The position numbers and the translations under genes were made by a program. Below are positions 9,610-21,071 of a stretch of DNA of 64,000 nucleotides, in pieces; position 1 is the stretch's first letter, and the number at the start of each line of letters is the position of its first letter. Origin of the DNA: Paraconiothyrium sp. Pb-2020 (Eukaryota; Ascomycota; Dothideomycetes; Pleosporales; Didymosphaeriaceae); the NCBI GenBank assembly GCA_022419385.1, contig JAJUBI010000002.1, forward strand, positions 186,001 to 250,000. Reading direction: 5' to 3'. Under the pieces are notes generated by a model. That model was given only the letters and a program-made list of their open reading frames with translations. It was not told the origin of the DNA and searched no databases.

Positions 9610-10787
9610 GGCAGCGGCAGTTCGTGTGCTCTGCGACCTGAAGTAACAGAATCCACGAAGAATTTTGGAGTTTTTTTCGTGGTAATTGAAGAAGGGTTTA
9701 TGCAGTCAGAGCGTGAGGGTGAATGGCTAAGGCAATGTGTCAGCCCCGTGCCGTTCTGGCCCCCGCTTTTCACGTGCTTGGGGCCCACTACCATTGGGCC
9801 TCCTCTCAGCCACAACCACGCCACCGTAGCGTGAAACAACCTCGCTTCCTTCACTCTTCGCCAACGGACCTGTAGCGCAACTGCTGATTGTCCGCAAGCT
9901 CATGCGACGACCAAGACGTCTCGAGATGAATCGTCGAATTATTATCGGTAGGTTTGGGGCTGATGAGCCGTCTTCTCTAACCGGAGTAGTAGCCGCGCGC
10001 CCCAGAAGCATTCCAACCTAGAACTACACGTTATCGCTGCATGCAAAAAGAAGATTGCTTCATCGCGATGCACCTTCGCGTGAACTATCGTTCTACAGGA
10101 TCCCCGCGCTCAAACTCCGTGGTACATAGAGCGTGACCTTTTCCCCCCTTGGGGTTATATTTGGCCCCCTTTTGCCGACTTCTAGCGTCGGGATTTGTGG
10201 AAAGGTACTTGCTGCAGACCCACAAATCCTCCTATGCTCGAAGTCCGAACCGGAAGGCCGACCTTTTCTCGAATACAGCCAACCAGCAACGTTTGGCTAT
10301 GAGCGCGGATATATCTCCGGTAAAGCTTTTATCGGCGTTGACCGCAGGAAGGCCTTGCGCTGCTGGGCTCGCTAGCCGCTTTGATTGGTTTGGTCGACTA
10401 TCGACTATTTGGGGAGTCTACCAGGTATAACGCTTTACCATAGTGACATCGCTGCCAGCCACTTGTCTAAAATTGTGTTGTCCGAATAGCCTCTGCCAAA
10501 CCTTGGAGCATAGTTGAATTTCCGAACGACGGACTTTCGAGATGTATTCGACTCGCGCAGCAAGAGGGCTGTTATAAAGGCCTCCCTTGCGCAACCCAGG
10601 TAGTTTTTATACAGCAAACAAGCAGGCAGCAAGCAAGCAGGTCTTTCCGTCCTTCTTTCGTTTCTTTTCCTCTTTACATTCGTTTATGTTTCAGTCACTC
10701 TTTTGAACAACTTGCCGTTCAGTCACTCATTCAAGGTTTGAGAACCTATACCATTCTTTCGGCCAGTTCGCCTAGAACACAAGCAAA
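9610..10787. other. intergenic, promoter side of the ADP-ribosyltransferase gene
   Basis: Divergent promoter between the small protein gene and the ADP-ribosyltransferase gene. Short frames here show no family features. A TATA-like site is listed at 10573. Just before the start there is a short AAGCAGGCAGC-type repeat at about 10616-10640. Confidence 0.5.
10573..10578 (+). promoter_or_regulatory. possible TATA box
   Basis: TATAAA about 210 bp upstream of the ADP-ribosyltransferase ATG at 10788, followed by a C/T-rich stretch. Position and sequence only. Confidence 0.35.
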
Positions 10788-12354
10788 ATGTTCTGGCAAA
10801 AGCCACTTATCCTTCTGGGGTTGCTTGCTGCTTTTGGCAACACAGCACCCCTTGCGCCCCTCGAAGGGGACTTTGAAGACGTCGAGAATGTTACCTCTCA
10901 CCATTTCGAAAAACGTATCAACGAAGGTGTCAAGTATGTTTGGCGAACCGATGCTCGTTCTCCTGGTACAATCAAGGCCTCGAGAGGTTTCCAGACAAAG
11001 GGTAGAACCAACGGCTTTTTGGAAGACCTCAGTCTCTACAGGCACTGCAAGGGTGGTAAAGACGGTGCCAGTGTGGACAACGACGGCTTCGTTTCCACGA
11101 CATGGAAATACTCAGTGGCCGAGGGCTGGGTTACCAAATTCCATAAAGGCAATGCCTACATCTACAAAATCGCGACTGATGAAGGGCTCATCGACGTTCA
11201 AGCTACTCTGAAGTCATGGAGTCCTTACCCTCATGAGCTGGAGTTCGCCGCCATCGATAAGATTCCATGGGAGCAGGTTCAAGGCTGGCACAGGTTCACC
11301 TCAGATGGGCATGGAGGAACGTACGAGCATCCATATGAGTATAACAAAGACTTCAGTCAGTCCTTGTGTAAGTTGCACTCCCGCGCTCTGCATTGGTGCC
11401 ACAATCTGACGCAATCTAGACGGTGGACAGCCCCACGGTGGCGCCCAATTTCCCCTCGCTGGCTTTCCCAACAACCATCCGGCGTGGAGCCAGTTGCCTT
11501 GGTCTCGCTATGCACAGTGCAAGCCCCGAGCTCCCAGCAAGCGCGCTGAAGAGATCTTTGCCAACGAGTCACCTTCCGGTCTTGACGTCGATGTCAATGA
11601 TGGCGTGGAAGACCCCACTGTACACCCTCTCGAGGTCCGCAAGTCGCGCGGCTCGTCTCGCACATCTAGGAAGAGGCCCACTGCTGCTGGTCGTCGCAAG
11701 AAGCCCGCGAAAAAGCCTACCAAGAAGCCGACCAAGAAACCCACTAAGAAGCCTACCAAGAAGCCTACCAAGAAGCCCACGACCGGTACCAAGTGTACTG
11801 CTGCAATGAAGAAGGCCGGAAAGTGCAAGACCACCACTCCTACCAAGTGCACTGCCGCGATGAAGAAGGCCGGAAAGTGCGGCACCACATGTACAGCAGC
11901 ACAGAAGAAGGCCAATGGTGGCAAGTGCCCCGCGAAAGCAACATGCACAGCCGCGCAGAAGAAGGCCAATGGTGGCAAGTGCCCCGCGAAAGCAACTTGT
12001 ACAGCAGCACAGAAGAAGGCCAATGGAGGAAAGTGCCCGGCCAAAGCAACATGCACAGCCGCACAAAAGAAGGCGAATGGTGGCAAGTGCCCTACCTGCA
12101 CAGCGGCAGAGAAGAAGGCGAATGGCGGTGAGTGCCCCGTATGCACAGCGGCAGAGAAGAAGAAGAACGGTGGCAAGTGCCCGGCTAAAAAGGGCGACTG
12201 TGGCCCCGCCAAGACGAACAAGCAACGCTACAATGAGTACCTCGCTGCTCTCAAGAAGAAGAAGGCTGGAAAGAAGATGGTGTGGTCTGAGGGTAGCTCT
12301 ACGACTGGTGGCAAGGGCACCAAGGGCAAGACTGGCAGCAAGACTCATGCTTAG
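10788..12354 (+). CDS. secreted enterotoxin-A-like ADP-ribosyltransferase with Lys-rich and Cys-repeat tail
   Basis: Two exons, 10788-11367 and 11420-12354 (504 residues), separated by a 52-nt intron (GTAAGT...ATCTAG). Residues 1-20 form a signal peptide. The catalytic region matches the heat-labile enterotoxin alpha-chain family. It has Arg53 in YVWRTDARSP, an STT motif at 103-105, and Glu150-Leu-Glu152 followed by IPWEQVQGW. Together these are the R / ST[ST] / ExE signature of arginine-type mono-ADP-ribosyltransferases. After the catalytic part comes a basic (KKPT)n stretch (11698-11780) and then eight Cys-containing repeats (11794-12186). The likely activity is transfer of ADP-ribose from NAD to a protein; the target is unknown. 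Such genes are scattered in plant- and insect-associated ascomycetes. Family is firm; the tail's role is unknown. Confidence 0.85.
11698..11780 (+). repeat. (Lys-Lys-Pro-Thr)n coding repeat
   Basis: Twelve-base units encode six to seven copies of TKKP between the catalytic domain and the cysteine repeats of the ADP-ribosyltransferase. It is strongly basic and probably an extended linker or a polyanion-binding segment. Confidence 0.85.
11794..12186 (+). repeat. tandem Cys-repeat array in the ADP-ribosyltransferase gene
   Basis: Eight in-frame units. Two read CTAAMKKAGKC, four read CTAAQKKANGGKCP (three of these followed by AKAT), and two read CTAAEKK.NGG.CP. The units with the AKAT spacer are 54 bp. 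At DNA level, units 3 and 5 begin TGTACAGCAGC while units 4 and 6 begin TGCACAGCCGC, so the array seems to have grown by duplication of a two-unit block. Each unit has two cysteines and several lysines. Confidence 0.85.
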
Positions 12355-12880
12355 AGGGCCATATGGTCTACCGATGTCTTGGAGGGTTAGTGTGGCTTTG
12401 ATCCACTGCTGGTGGTGTTGAGAAGACGTTCTGCATATCTTACGAAAGGTTAGGGTTCTGCATTTGGTTTATCGGCATTATATTCTTGTATACCATCATT
12501 ATAGACGCCCCTTGGCATGAGCATAGAAACCCACGGAATGGCACAAGTATATTACAGGTTATGGTACATGTATTCCACCCAGTGTCGCTTCCTGAGTTGG
12601 CCGCCGCCGCACCAAGGAAGCGGCTTCCTTTCCTCGCTTTCCTTTCTTCGTTCAGGGAAGGTTCTTTCCCACCGTGCTGCACCTTCTCCATTGCGCGACA
12701 GGATGTTGAGACAGTATTTCAGTAGCACCGCTACTTGCGTGCAACCTCCACTGGTCTGTCTTCCTTGGTCGCGCAAGCCCACACTCGTTTTGCAACAGCA
12801 CTTGCGCATATCACACTCGCTTTTGGTGCACACTTTCCATACGTTTCCGATACTATTCCAACGAGCTTCCAACATTCATT
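12355..12880. other. intergenic, 3' flank of the ADP-ribosyltransferase and promoter of the glucanase
   Basis: No supported gene. Contains C/T-rich stretches before the glucanase start at 12881. Confidence 0.5.
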
Positions 12881-14320
12881 ATGCGCTCACATTTCTCGGT
12901 AGCGTCCGTCCTCACGGCTTTATGTTGCTTTGCAGCCGTAACGCCGCTGAAGTGAGTGTTGATTCGCCTACAATATCAGCACTAACCATGTGGCAGCTCT
13001 CTGGACGAGCGTCGCGTTGCTTGGGATTGGAGCTCGACCACTAATAAAGTCCGTGGGGTCAACATCGGTGGTTGGCTCGTACTTGAACCGTATGCGATCA
13101 CACACAGGGCTCCAACTGTTACGTTGCTGATTGGTCTAGTTTCATCACACCATCTATCTTCTGGCAGTACTCCAGCGATGGTTGGACCGTCGGCGACGAG
13201 TGGTCTCTCTGTTCGAAACTCGGCAAAACCGAATGCTATAACGTGCTCAAAGCCCACTGGGACAGCTTCGTGAAGCTCGAAGATTTTCAGAAGATCAAGA
13301 GGGCCGGGTTCAACGTCGTCCGCATTCCTGTCGGATACTGGTCGTTCATGGAGGTCGAGTGGGAGTACGTTTCCGGCGCGGCACCGTACCTGGACAAGGC
13401 GATCGGATGGGCTCGCAAGACTGGCCTGAAGGTTATCATTGACTTGCACGGTGCACCAAAGTCCCAAAACGGGTTCGACCACAGCGGTCACAAGTTAGAC
13501 TGGCCGCAGTGGGGAGAGGGCGACAGCATACCGAACACGCACAAGGTCCTCAAGATTTTGGAAGAGAAGTACGCGAAAAGCTCGATGCAGGACGTTGTAG
13601 TCGCTATACAACCTCTCAACGAACCGTTTCTAGCTAAGCTAGACGACAACATGGTGAAGCAGTTCTACCGCGACAGCTATTACAACCTGCGACTAGTCAG
13701 CAGCGACATGACAGTAATGTTCCACGATGGCAAGTTGTTCACATACACGTGTACCGATCTTCTACATGCTGATCATTTCAGGCTTTGAACGCCCTTCCTG
13801 GCTCAACAATTTTCTCACACCTTCCGACAACAACGCGCAGAATGTCATCGTCGATCATCACGAGTACCAGATCTTCAACACATACGAGGTCGCGCGCTCG
13901 ACCGACGAACACAGACAGTCTGTCTGTCAAGCAGCCGACTACTGGGCCGATTCAGACAAATGGATGGTCGTCGGCGAATGGTCCGGCGCAATGACCGACT
14001 GCGCTCCTCATCTCAACGGTTTCAAAGCAGGCAACCGCCGCGAGGGATCGTACCAAGGCAGCTGGTGGATGGGCTCGTGTTGGGGCCCCAATCTGAGCGG
14101 AGAGGTCAATACCTGGGAGCAGTGGTGGAAAGACGACGTACGCAAGTATATCGAGACGCAGCTTGATGCTTTCGAGAACAAGACTAAAGGCTGGATCTTC
14201 TGGAACTTCAAGACTGAGGGGAGCGCGGGCGAGTGGGATCTTTTCCAGCTGTTAGATGGGGGGGTGTTTCCGCAGCCGCTTACGGATCGCAAGTTCGGCA
14301 AGTACTGCACGAACTTTTGA
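12881..14320 (+). CDS. GH5 exo-beta-1,3-glucanase (glucan 1,3-beta-glucosidase)
   Basis: Four exons, 12881-12951, 12997-13089, 13140-13729 and 13782-14320 (430 residues, normal for the fungal EXG1-type family). The secretory leader (MRSHFSVASV...) is followed by VRGVNIGGWLVLEPFITPS, diagnostic of the family. The acid/base Glu216 is in QPLNEPF and the nucleophile Glu317 in VVGEWSG. The enzyme releases glucose from the non-reducing ends of beta-1,3-glucan in its own or another fungus's wall. Intron 3 (13730-13781) uses a GC donor (GCAAGT). This choice restores the conserved HDGF.RPSW; a GT donor at 13751 would insert seven extra residues. Family firm; exon 1 inferred from splice signals. Confidence 0.9.
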
Positions 14321-14985
14321 AGCGACAAGATGTTTTGGCTTGGGGAGATAACGTATAATGTATAGTCTTGGGTGGAGTGCGGCTGCTTATGATGGGATTC
14401 CACGATGATAGCGCATCGACGTTCGAGGAGCAATTTCGTATGATGATACTGTCAGTATACTCTCAATCTGTACGATCACCGAGATAACAAATACCATGCG
14501 AGCGTACTCCAACTTGCAGACAGCGTTTCCTGATCTCGAATATAATTGTGATGCACTTAATCTTGCATTACTATGTTGCTTTCATTCGAAGCAATCCATT
14601 TCTGTTCAGAAGGTTTGTGAGCTCGCGCGTTGCTCGTATCATTCATGACTCCCTGCAATAGCCTCCGGCTTGACAGTACAACCTTGTTCATAGCACATGG
14701 TTGCGGATGCGAACCTGATGGATGTATCATTAAGGTTTAGTAATTAGGCTAGCTTGGACACGATGTCGATAATAATAGCATCACCAGTCTCCTGCGCTAC
14801 CCACAGCAATGCCGTAATAGGGGGGTTCAAAGCACCCTCTGTACTTCCTGGAAACGACCGAAGCATCAGATGGCAGGCCAAGAAGTAGGCTCAAAACCAG
14901 CAGACCGGCCCCCAAGCTCAGTCGTCACGGTGATCGAAGTCGAGGTCGTTGTCGTAATAGTCGTCGTAAGGCCTGAGCCCGGCGA
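14321..14985. other. intergenic between convergent glucanase and subtilase genes
   Basis: 3' flanks of both genes. On the minus strand, 14985-14866 continues the subtilase frame beyond its stop as a Thr-rich open stretch (see findings). Nothing else recognised. Confidence 0.5.
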
Positions 14986-16385
14986 CTAAGCGGAGACTCC
15001 GTTGAACGCTACAGCGTTGATGGTTCCGGAGGGTACACCCGTCAGGACATCCTTGGTAGACAGGTCGACGATAGTCTGGCCGACGGTGTCCACGGTGGCA
15101 ACATCAGTACCCAAAAGATAGGCAGCCAGTCCGGCAATGTGGGGAGTGGCCATTGAAGTGCCGCTGATGGTGTTGGTCTTGCCATCGTTCCAGGTGCTGA
15201 GGATCGAGACGCCAGGGGCCCAGATGTCGACGAGAGCACCGTAGTTAGAGAAAGAGGCCTTAGCATCGTTGATGTCGGAGGCGGCCACGGTGAAAGCAGT
15301 AGGTTCCGAGGCAGGAGAGTAGTTCGCAGCATCTCCGTTGTTGTTTCCTGCGGCGATGGCAAAGAAGACACCCGATGCTACGGCGGCGGCTACCTGGTGA
15401 TGAATCAGCATTCGTGCTCTCGTGATTTGATCATGTAATGGTGAAATCTGTCATCAAACACTCAAAGTGCTGATATGATTGGACTTACAGCGTCGTTTAC
15501 AGCTTGGTTTTTACCTCCACCAAGGGACATGTTGGCAACAGAGCCCTTGGGGCAGTCACGAGTAGTGTGGTCGTTAGCCACGTAGTCAATGCCAGCAATC
15601 ACTCCAGAGTAGGTGCCGGAGCCAGAAGCATCGAGCACCTTGACGGCATACAACTTAGTCTTCTTGGCAACGCCGTAAGTGACGGAACCAATAGTACCAG
15701 CGACGTGGGTGCCGTGACCTGTCGCAATTCAGCATCATAGCGTATAATCGGAACACATTGGCTCACCTGCGCCATCCGAGTCACTGCCATCACCAGTGAA
15801 GTTCTCGAGCCACTCAGCTCGACCTTCAAATTCAGGATGGGTGGTAAGGATCCCAGTATCAATGATGTAGGCACACGTGCCCTCGCCAGCTGATGAGTCG
15901 TACGCGTAAGTAGTGTTGCCCTTCTCAACATGAGAAATTCGACCGAGACCTTGTGTACACCATCAGAATCTGCAAACGTATGTTCGTTTCATGTCGGCTT
16001 ACCCCATGGAGCATTCGCTTCAAACTGAATATCTTGAGTCGTCACCTGAGCATCCTGGATGATGTACTCGACCTATGGGACAAGAGTAAGCGTACCACTC
16101 CCGATAAATTCACTTGCTCTGAGATATTTCAAGCCAACTTACAGCGTCCGATGCCTTCAGCTTCGCAAGTTCGGTGTCTGAGAGGGTGCCGGCAAAGCCG
16201 GTGAAACCACCGAAGGCGTACTCATGCTCCGGGGCGTTCGCAAGGTTGGCCTGGATGGAGCTCGTGGAAACCGTGTCGCTTTTGTATTTGACAATGTATT
16301 TGCCAGGTAGTGCATTTCTCTGTTCGAAGAGGGGTGCTGCAAGGGCGGCAGCAGGCGCAAGTGCGACAAGCAAAGAGGTGTACAT
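14986..16385 (-). CDS. secreted proteinase-K-like subtilisin (S8A), copy A
   Basis: Five exons: 16385-16143, 16072-16003, 15949-15767, 15718-15489 and 15393-14986 (377 residues). The signal peptide (MYTSLLVALAPAAALAAP) is followed by an inhibitor I9 propeptide (GKYIVKYKSD). The catalytic triad is Asp135 (AYIIDTG), His167 (HGTHVAGT) and Ser322 (SGTSMATPH), with oxyanion Asn259 (AAGNNNG). It is a secreted alkaline serine endopeptidase, autoactivated by loss of the propeptide. All introns keep frame with GTAAG/GTGAG donors. The mature end is followed, after an in-frame TAG, by a 39-codon Thr-rich open stretch. A paralogue lies 4.7 kb away on the same strand. Confidence 0.9.
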
Positions 16386-16516
16386 GTTGTAGGTATGGGA
16401 ATGGGCCAAGTGATACTGCCGTGGAGCGTGACTCGTGGAGAACAACCGCAAGCTCTGTTGCTTAACTGTGCTGAAGTATGTGAGCTGAAGTCGTGCTATT
16501 TGGACGGAATCGCTCT

Positions 16517-16523
16517 CTTTATA
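16517..16523 (-). promoter_or_regulatory. possible TATA box of subtilase A
   Basis: TATAAAG on the minus strand, about 135 bp upstream of the ATG at 16385. Confidence 0.45.
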
Positions 16524-19500
16524 GATGCGACCATGCCGTTCATGAAGGGCAGGTGCTGCCGTTGTGCCATCCCACCTTCCCTAGTAGTGTACTGAACAAC
16601 AAACCCTGGCATCGCTGCAGCCTTCGTAGATCCTTTTGAGGCAGTGGTAGATACTCTGTTGCAGTAGAACGATACTACAGGTTGCCCTTGGAGAGCCTGC
16701 ACACAGCCCGATAGGATGCTAACCCTTGTCATCTGCGCGGGTAGTCACGAAGTCGCAGGGTGCACCGTCAGCCATGTGCCCATCCTCTACCAAAGTTTGT
16801 AGCCGCACGAGAAGCCATCGATCATTCCCGGCATCGGCATCGGCACCTCAACTGTCATTACAGCTGGCAAAGGCAAGTGTGGTCATCGGGGAAGTCAGCT
16901 CAACGCATGTGAAGCTGCCCTTATCGGTGTCAGATACAACTGAGACCCGTTGAAAGAGGGCCAGGAGATGACCTGCCCAAGAACTTCCCGCAGACCCTGC
17001 ATGTATGCATCTCACTCTAAACAGTTAGCGTCCATCGGAAAGACTAGAGATAGACTCTTGCCCTGAAACTTCCTGAATGTATTGGTAAGATCCTGTGCGA
17101 CAGTTCCGCACACAGCCGCTGAAGATCCCACGTAAATGGTCCTGCCTATATCGACCCACAGCGGGGCGGGAAGGATCCGAAGAGGAAGACGAGCAGGTTT
17201 CCTTCATTGTCACCTCTCTGGACGGTTAGTTCAAGTCCTCAACATCGAAATTACCGGATAGATGTCGGTGTCAAGTAGTGTTGCCGCCAAGGTCTGTAAG
17301 CCGAACCCTGCTATCGCGCGACGCTGGACTGTGGGTGGAGAGGTTCGATAGCAGATAAGGCTCCCCAGATCAAATAACAATCCGGGGTTAGGATGGACAG
17401 TCAGCAATAGATGCAGTGATCACCGTTTACGCTACCGCTTGTGAAGTTTCGCCTCCGACATTGCTTGAACTGATTGGTTTCCTCTTGACTCTTGGCATCA
17501 ACTCACGACGTCTTGAGTTCCCTTGTCCGTATTAGTAGTCTTTCCAAGGCTCCTGGATAAGCGCCACAATGTAGGATTGCCCGAAGAAAGATCTGGCCAT
17601 TGTCTTCGAGCGATCGCACGGCGCTCATCGTGGAGTAGCAGAGACCGACGAGCATGCAAATCACAGGCTGCCTTGCGAGTATAGACCATTACGAAGAGAT
17701 TCGGCAAAAGCCGAGTTAGACGTGGGGATAGATCTCGTGCGTCTTCCTTTCAAGGGATGGTCTGTGCACATAATATATTAGCCTGCTCCGCTGTGTCGGC
17801 ACTGGCAGGGATGTCTCCGGTAGAGAGTTGCCGATCGGCAACTGATTCGCTGTCAGAGTAGGCTGTGTTGCTTTAGATTAAATCGTCATTGGAATGCCTA
17901 AGACAAAAGCTTGTTATGACTTGCCGCCAACCTAGGACCTACCAGAAAGGGATTCTGCCGCAAGACGTGCAATAACGCATGCGTGCATGCCAAGCCATGA
18001 CGGAAAGATAAGAGGATAAGGCGTGTTTGCTGCAAGCTTGACATACTGTACTGCCTCGTCGTGGGCTGTGATGTTGACGTTGGGCAATAGGTTGCGGTGT
18101 TCTTCCTGCTATATCCAGGATCGCCTTGGGTCTCCATGCCAGCACTCGACTGAGTGGCCTTCTTTCTTTGCCTTTGAGACAACTTTAACGCAAGAAGCTG
18201 GTAAAGTGGATCGAGCACAATGTAAATCATGCAAATCGACTCCCGTCAGGAAGCGAAGCAGATCAGGGCACAGGCAGGATCCTATCTCACACTAGTCGCC
18301 GCTCCTGTCGAGATGCATGCCGTTGCGCTAAGCTGTGGGCACTGTCACCGAATGTTGCGTGATGTGATCTGGTGACATGCAACAAAAGTATGATCGGTCC
18401 GTATCTTGGTGTTACTAACATAGACGCGGTAGTTAGGTGTCGTTGACAATCGTCAGTACTTCGGTCCTCGATCGCCGCCGACCAGCAAGTTGCAAAATGA
18501 CTCGACATCGAGGTTAGCCCGAAGTGACGAGCTTCAAATGTCCGGTAGTTATTCGCATGGGAATTGTCGTGGACCCAAACTTGCATACATGACTGGCGCA
18601 TGTAATGAGAGTCCAAGGTTGGCTGAGTCCTTGAGCTTTGCACCTGTACTGCTCGCTAGGTTATAGCACTTGCACAGAAGCTGTAAAGCACATCGTGTAC
18701 ATCGATTAAGCGACCGTCATTGGAATTCTGCTCAGGAACATCAATGTTTCAAGACATCTGTACCGGTCTTTGCAAAAATACTGCTGTTCGATGAGGGGAT
18801 GTCAGAACGGATAATGCGGGATTAGGTGAATAGTGATACTGTACAATTTCAAACTGGCAGGTGGAGAAGCTTTATCGATCTTAAGCACCTCCCTCCATTG
18901 TAGTGAGCCGAAGTTGCCAGATACAGTCCATTGGGAAACGGAGAGCGGTATCGACGAGTCCTTGTAGAACGCAGTCACCTTGGAAACCAAATATAAGCTT
19001 GCACGAGGGTTTTTTGCGACTTGAAGAGTCGTCTTTGAAAAGATATGCGCTGGTGAGCACTGCTGTGTTCAATGCGCGTTCTCATAATGTGCGCACAGGC
19101 GACAGCTTATATACGGAGCCGTAGCCTTCGGCGTGCATGTGTGTGCAAGCATCGGTCAAACTTCGCTTTACGATTCGACGGCCTGGATCCATTGGAGGCA
19201 ATCGAGATAAGGAGGTTGTTGGCTTCATGCTTGCTGGTTGATAAGCCTCATGTCGCCCCGGGAGACAACGCTCGAATGCCAGTGGTTACGGAATATTAAG
19301 CGCGACGCATCTACAATGGACAAAAACGCCGGTGTGTACGTTCGTAGTCTCGTCCGCATGAACGATCTGACACGCAGTGTCCTCTTTCGCGGGGAGTTCG
19401 CAGCTGAAGAGGGATGCTCTGGTGATTCGACATCGGCAAGCATCCGCAACGTTGCACCTGCCAAAGCTGAAGATCAAAGCAGCACCGAAAGCCGAACATA

Positions 19501-19922
19501 TGGCTCCGCCGCGGAAGCGCGCTTTCTCTTAGATAGTGGTGCTGAAGACGATGGCAAGGCTAGTCCGTATGCATTGCTGCTTTGGTTCTTGTCGCTGTTC
19601 ATCTCCTTCAAGCACAGGCGCGTCTTTTGTGTAACCCCCAGCGCACAATGTACGCAACAGTCGTGGTATAGTTGAAATTCTGATTCGTGCTCATGCTGGG
19701 CGGTAACTTGGTAGTCCGCGGACTCGCAGTGCCACTTGTGGTACTTCATGTTTCGATGTCCATTCCGCGTTAGGAAGGTCAATCACGATCAATCATGCAA
19801 TGAATATCTGTTTGAAAGTCGTTTCCATTCGACGCTCACTTTGCGGCTGATGTCAGGTGGGATGGAGTAGAGTGCAAGCTACGACATGATGTTGCGGAGG
19901 CTAGAATAAGAGGCTCCACATG

Positions 19923-20009
19923 CCTGCTCCTTATATCGGATATGGAGCAGGCCCTCACTATATGGTTGTCGCACATATAGTCCCGACTTGCCGCTTGGCC
20001 AACCATATA
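19923..20009. repeat. two adjacent inverted repeats
   Basis: CCTGCTCC (19923-19930) pairs with GGAGCAGG (19944-19951) around an AT-rich loop. TATATGGTTG (19959-19968) pairs with CAACCATATA (20000-20009). No gene is adjacent. Function unknown; it could be a remnant of a foldback element. Confidence 0.45.
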
Positions 20010-21071
20010 TATTGATCTTCCATCAAAAAGTCTTCGCCTACGTTCTCATATATACACTCGAGACTGGGTCTCGTCCAAATCCGTCGCGCTTCATATAGCA
20101 TGCAGATTGGGCCCGAGGCTTTGGACGACCCCCTGGCGAAGCAATCTACCCGGCGCATGTGGGGATCGTGAGGATCTGGTGATACCATGGCAAAGACAAG
20201 ACAAGATCGACAGTTCACATGGGCACTTTCCAGATCCGTGTGGAAGATCGGAGAAGGCTTGTTGCCATGACATCTTTCAGCCGCATAAGGAGCTTATTTC
20301 AACCATCGCCTGAGATCTACTCAGAACAGACCGAGTCATGCCTTGATCTTCCGTGCTGATCGGGCTTTCAAATTACGTACTATTGATGTGAGAATGACCT
20401 CAGCATTTCTGGCAAGCCGTTGCAAGATCACACCGGATAAGCTGTTGTCTTCCAAAGGTGAAACACTGAAACGCTGGCTGACCACAACCGATCTACGATT
20501 GAACTCGATCAAGTTGCAGCAACAGACAGCGTTGGTTGCCCCTCCGATGATGGGCTAGATTTGGATGTTGGAGGCTTTGATGGCTCTGCTTGTTTGTACG
20601 CTCGCCACCTGTTGCACGTGAAACTTTCGTTCTAGGGGCGCACACGTTTCGGTACAGATAGCCGCATCCTCTCAGCATCCCACCGTACTCCGCCCATTGC
20701 CAAAGGAACGTTAGACGGTGTCGTACCTGCGTCTTCAGACTAGCCAGAAACCACTGCGGGTGTTTCCCTCGGGGTTCACAGCCTAGCGTGCGTCACAGTG
20801 GCGACGGCCGCGTGGCTACAGTAGGCATCTGCGTGTGGCGTGCTACATCGTACGCGTACTGTTCAGCAGCATGGTAATTCGGTCCCGAATGAGAGAACAG
20901 AGGATGATCAATCAGAAGATGGTTGAATTGAGAATAGTTCAGTTACATTGCAAGAACATTGATGCAATCCGCCCACTATGCACGACGCTAAGCGCCTCTG
21001 ATGACTGTTTAACATGCTTAAAAGATGCTCAATAGCACACTAGACATTAGAAATTTGCTGGGAAGACAGGC

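Larger units (their letters stand above)
16386..21071. other. 4.7-kb gene desert between two subtilase paralogues
   Basis: Many short frames but none with family features, signal peptide or sustained coding character. The left end holds the promoter of subtilase A, and two adjacent hairpins are at 19923-20009. It may contain decayed sequence that I cannot recognise by eye. Confidence 0.5.

Noticed and set aside
11698..12186. Possible CRISPR-like array
   Set aside because: The repeats are in-frame, contiguous coding repeats without unique spacers, inside a eukaryotic intron-containing gene.
11508..12348. Two long minus-strand frames opposite the Cys-repeat array
   Set aside because: They arise from the tandem repeats on the plus strand. 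The plus frame has the signal peptide and catalytic domain.
19238..19675. 145-codon frame in the gene desert
   Set aside because: Starts at a non-ATG codon, lacks domain or coding character, and overlaps equally long frames on the other strand.
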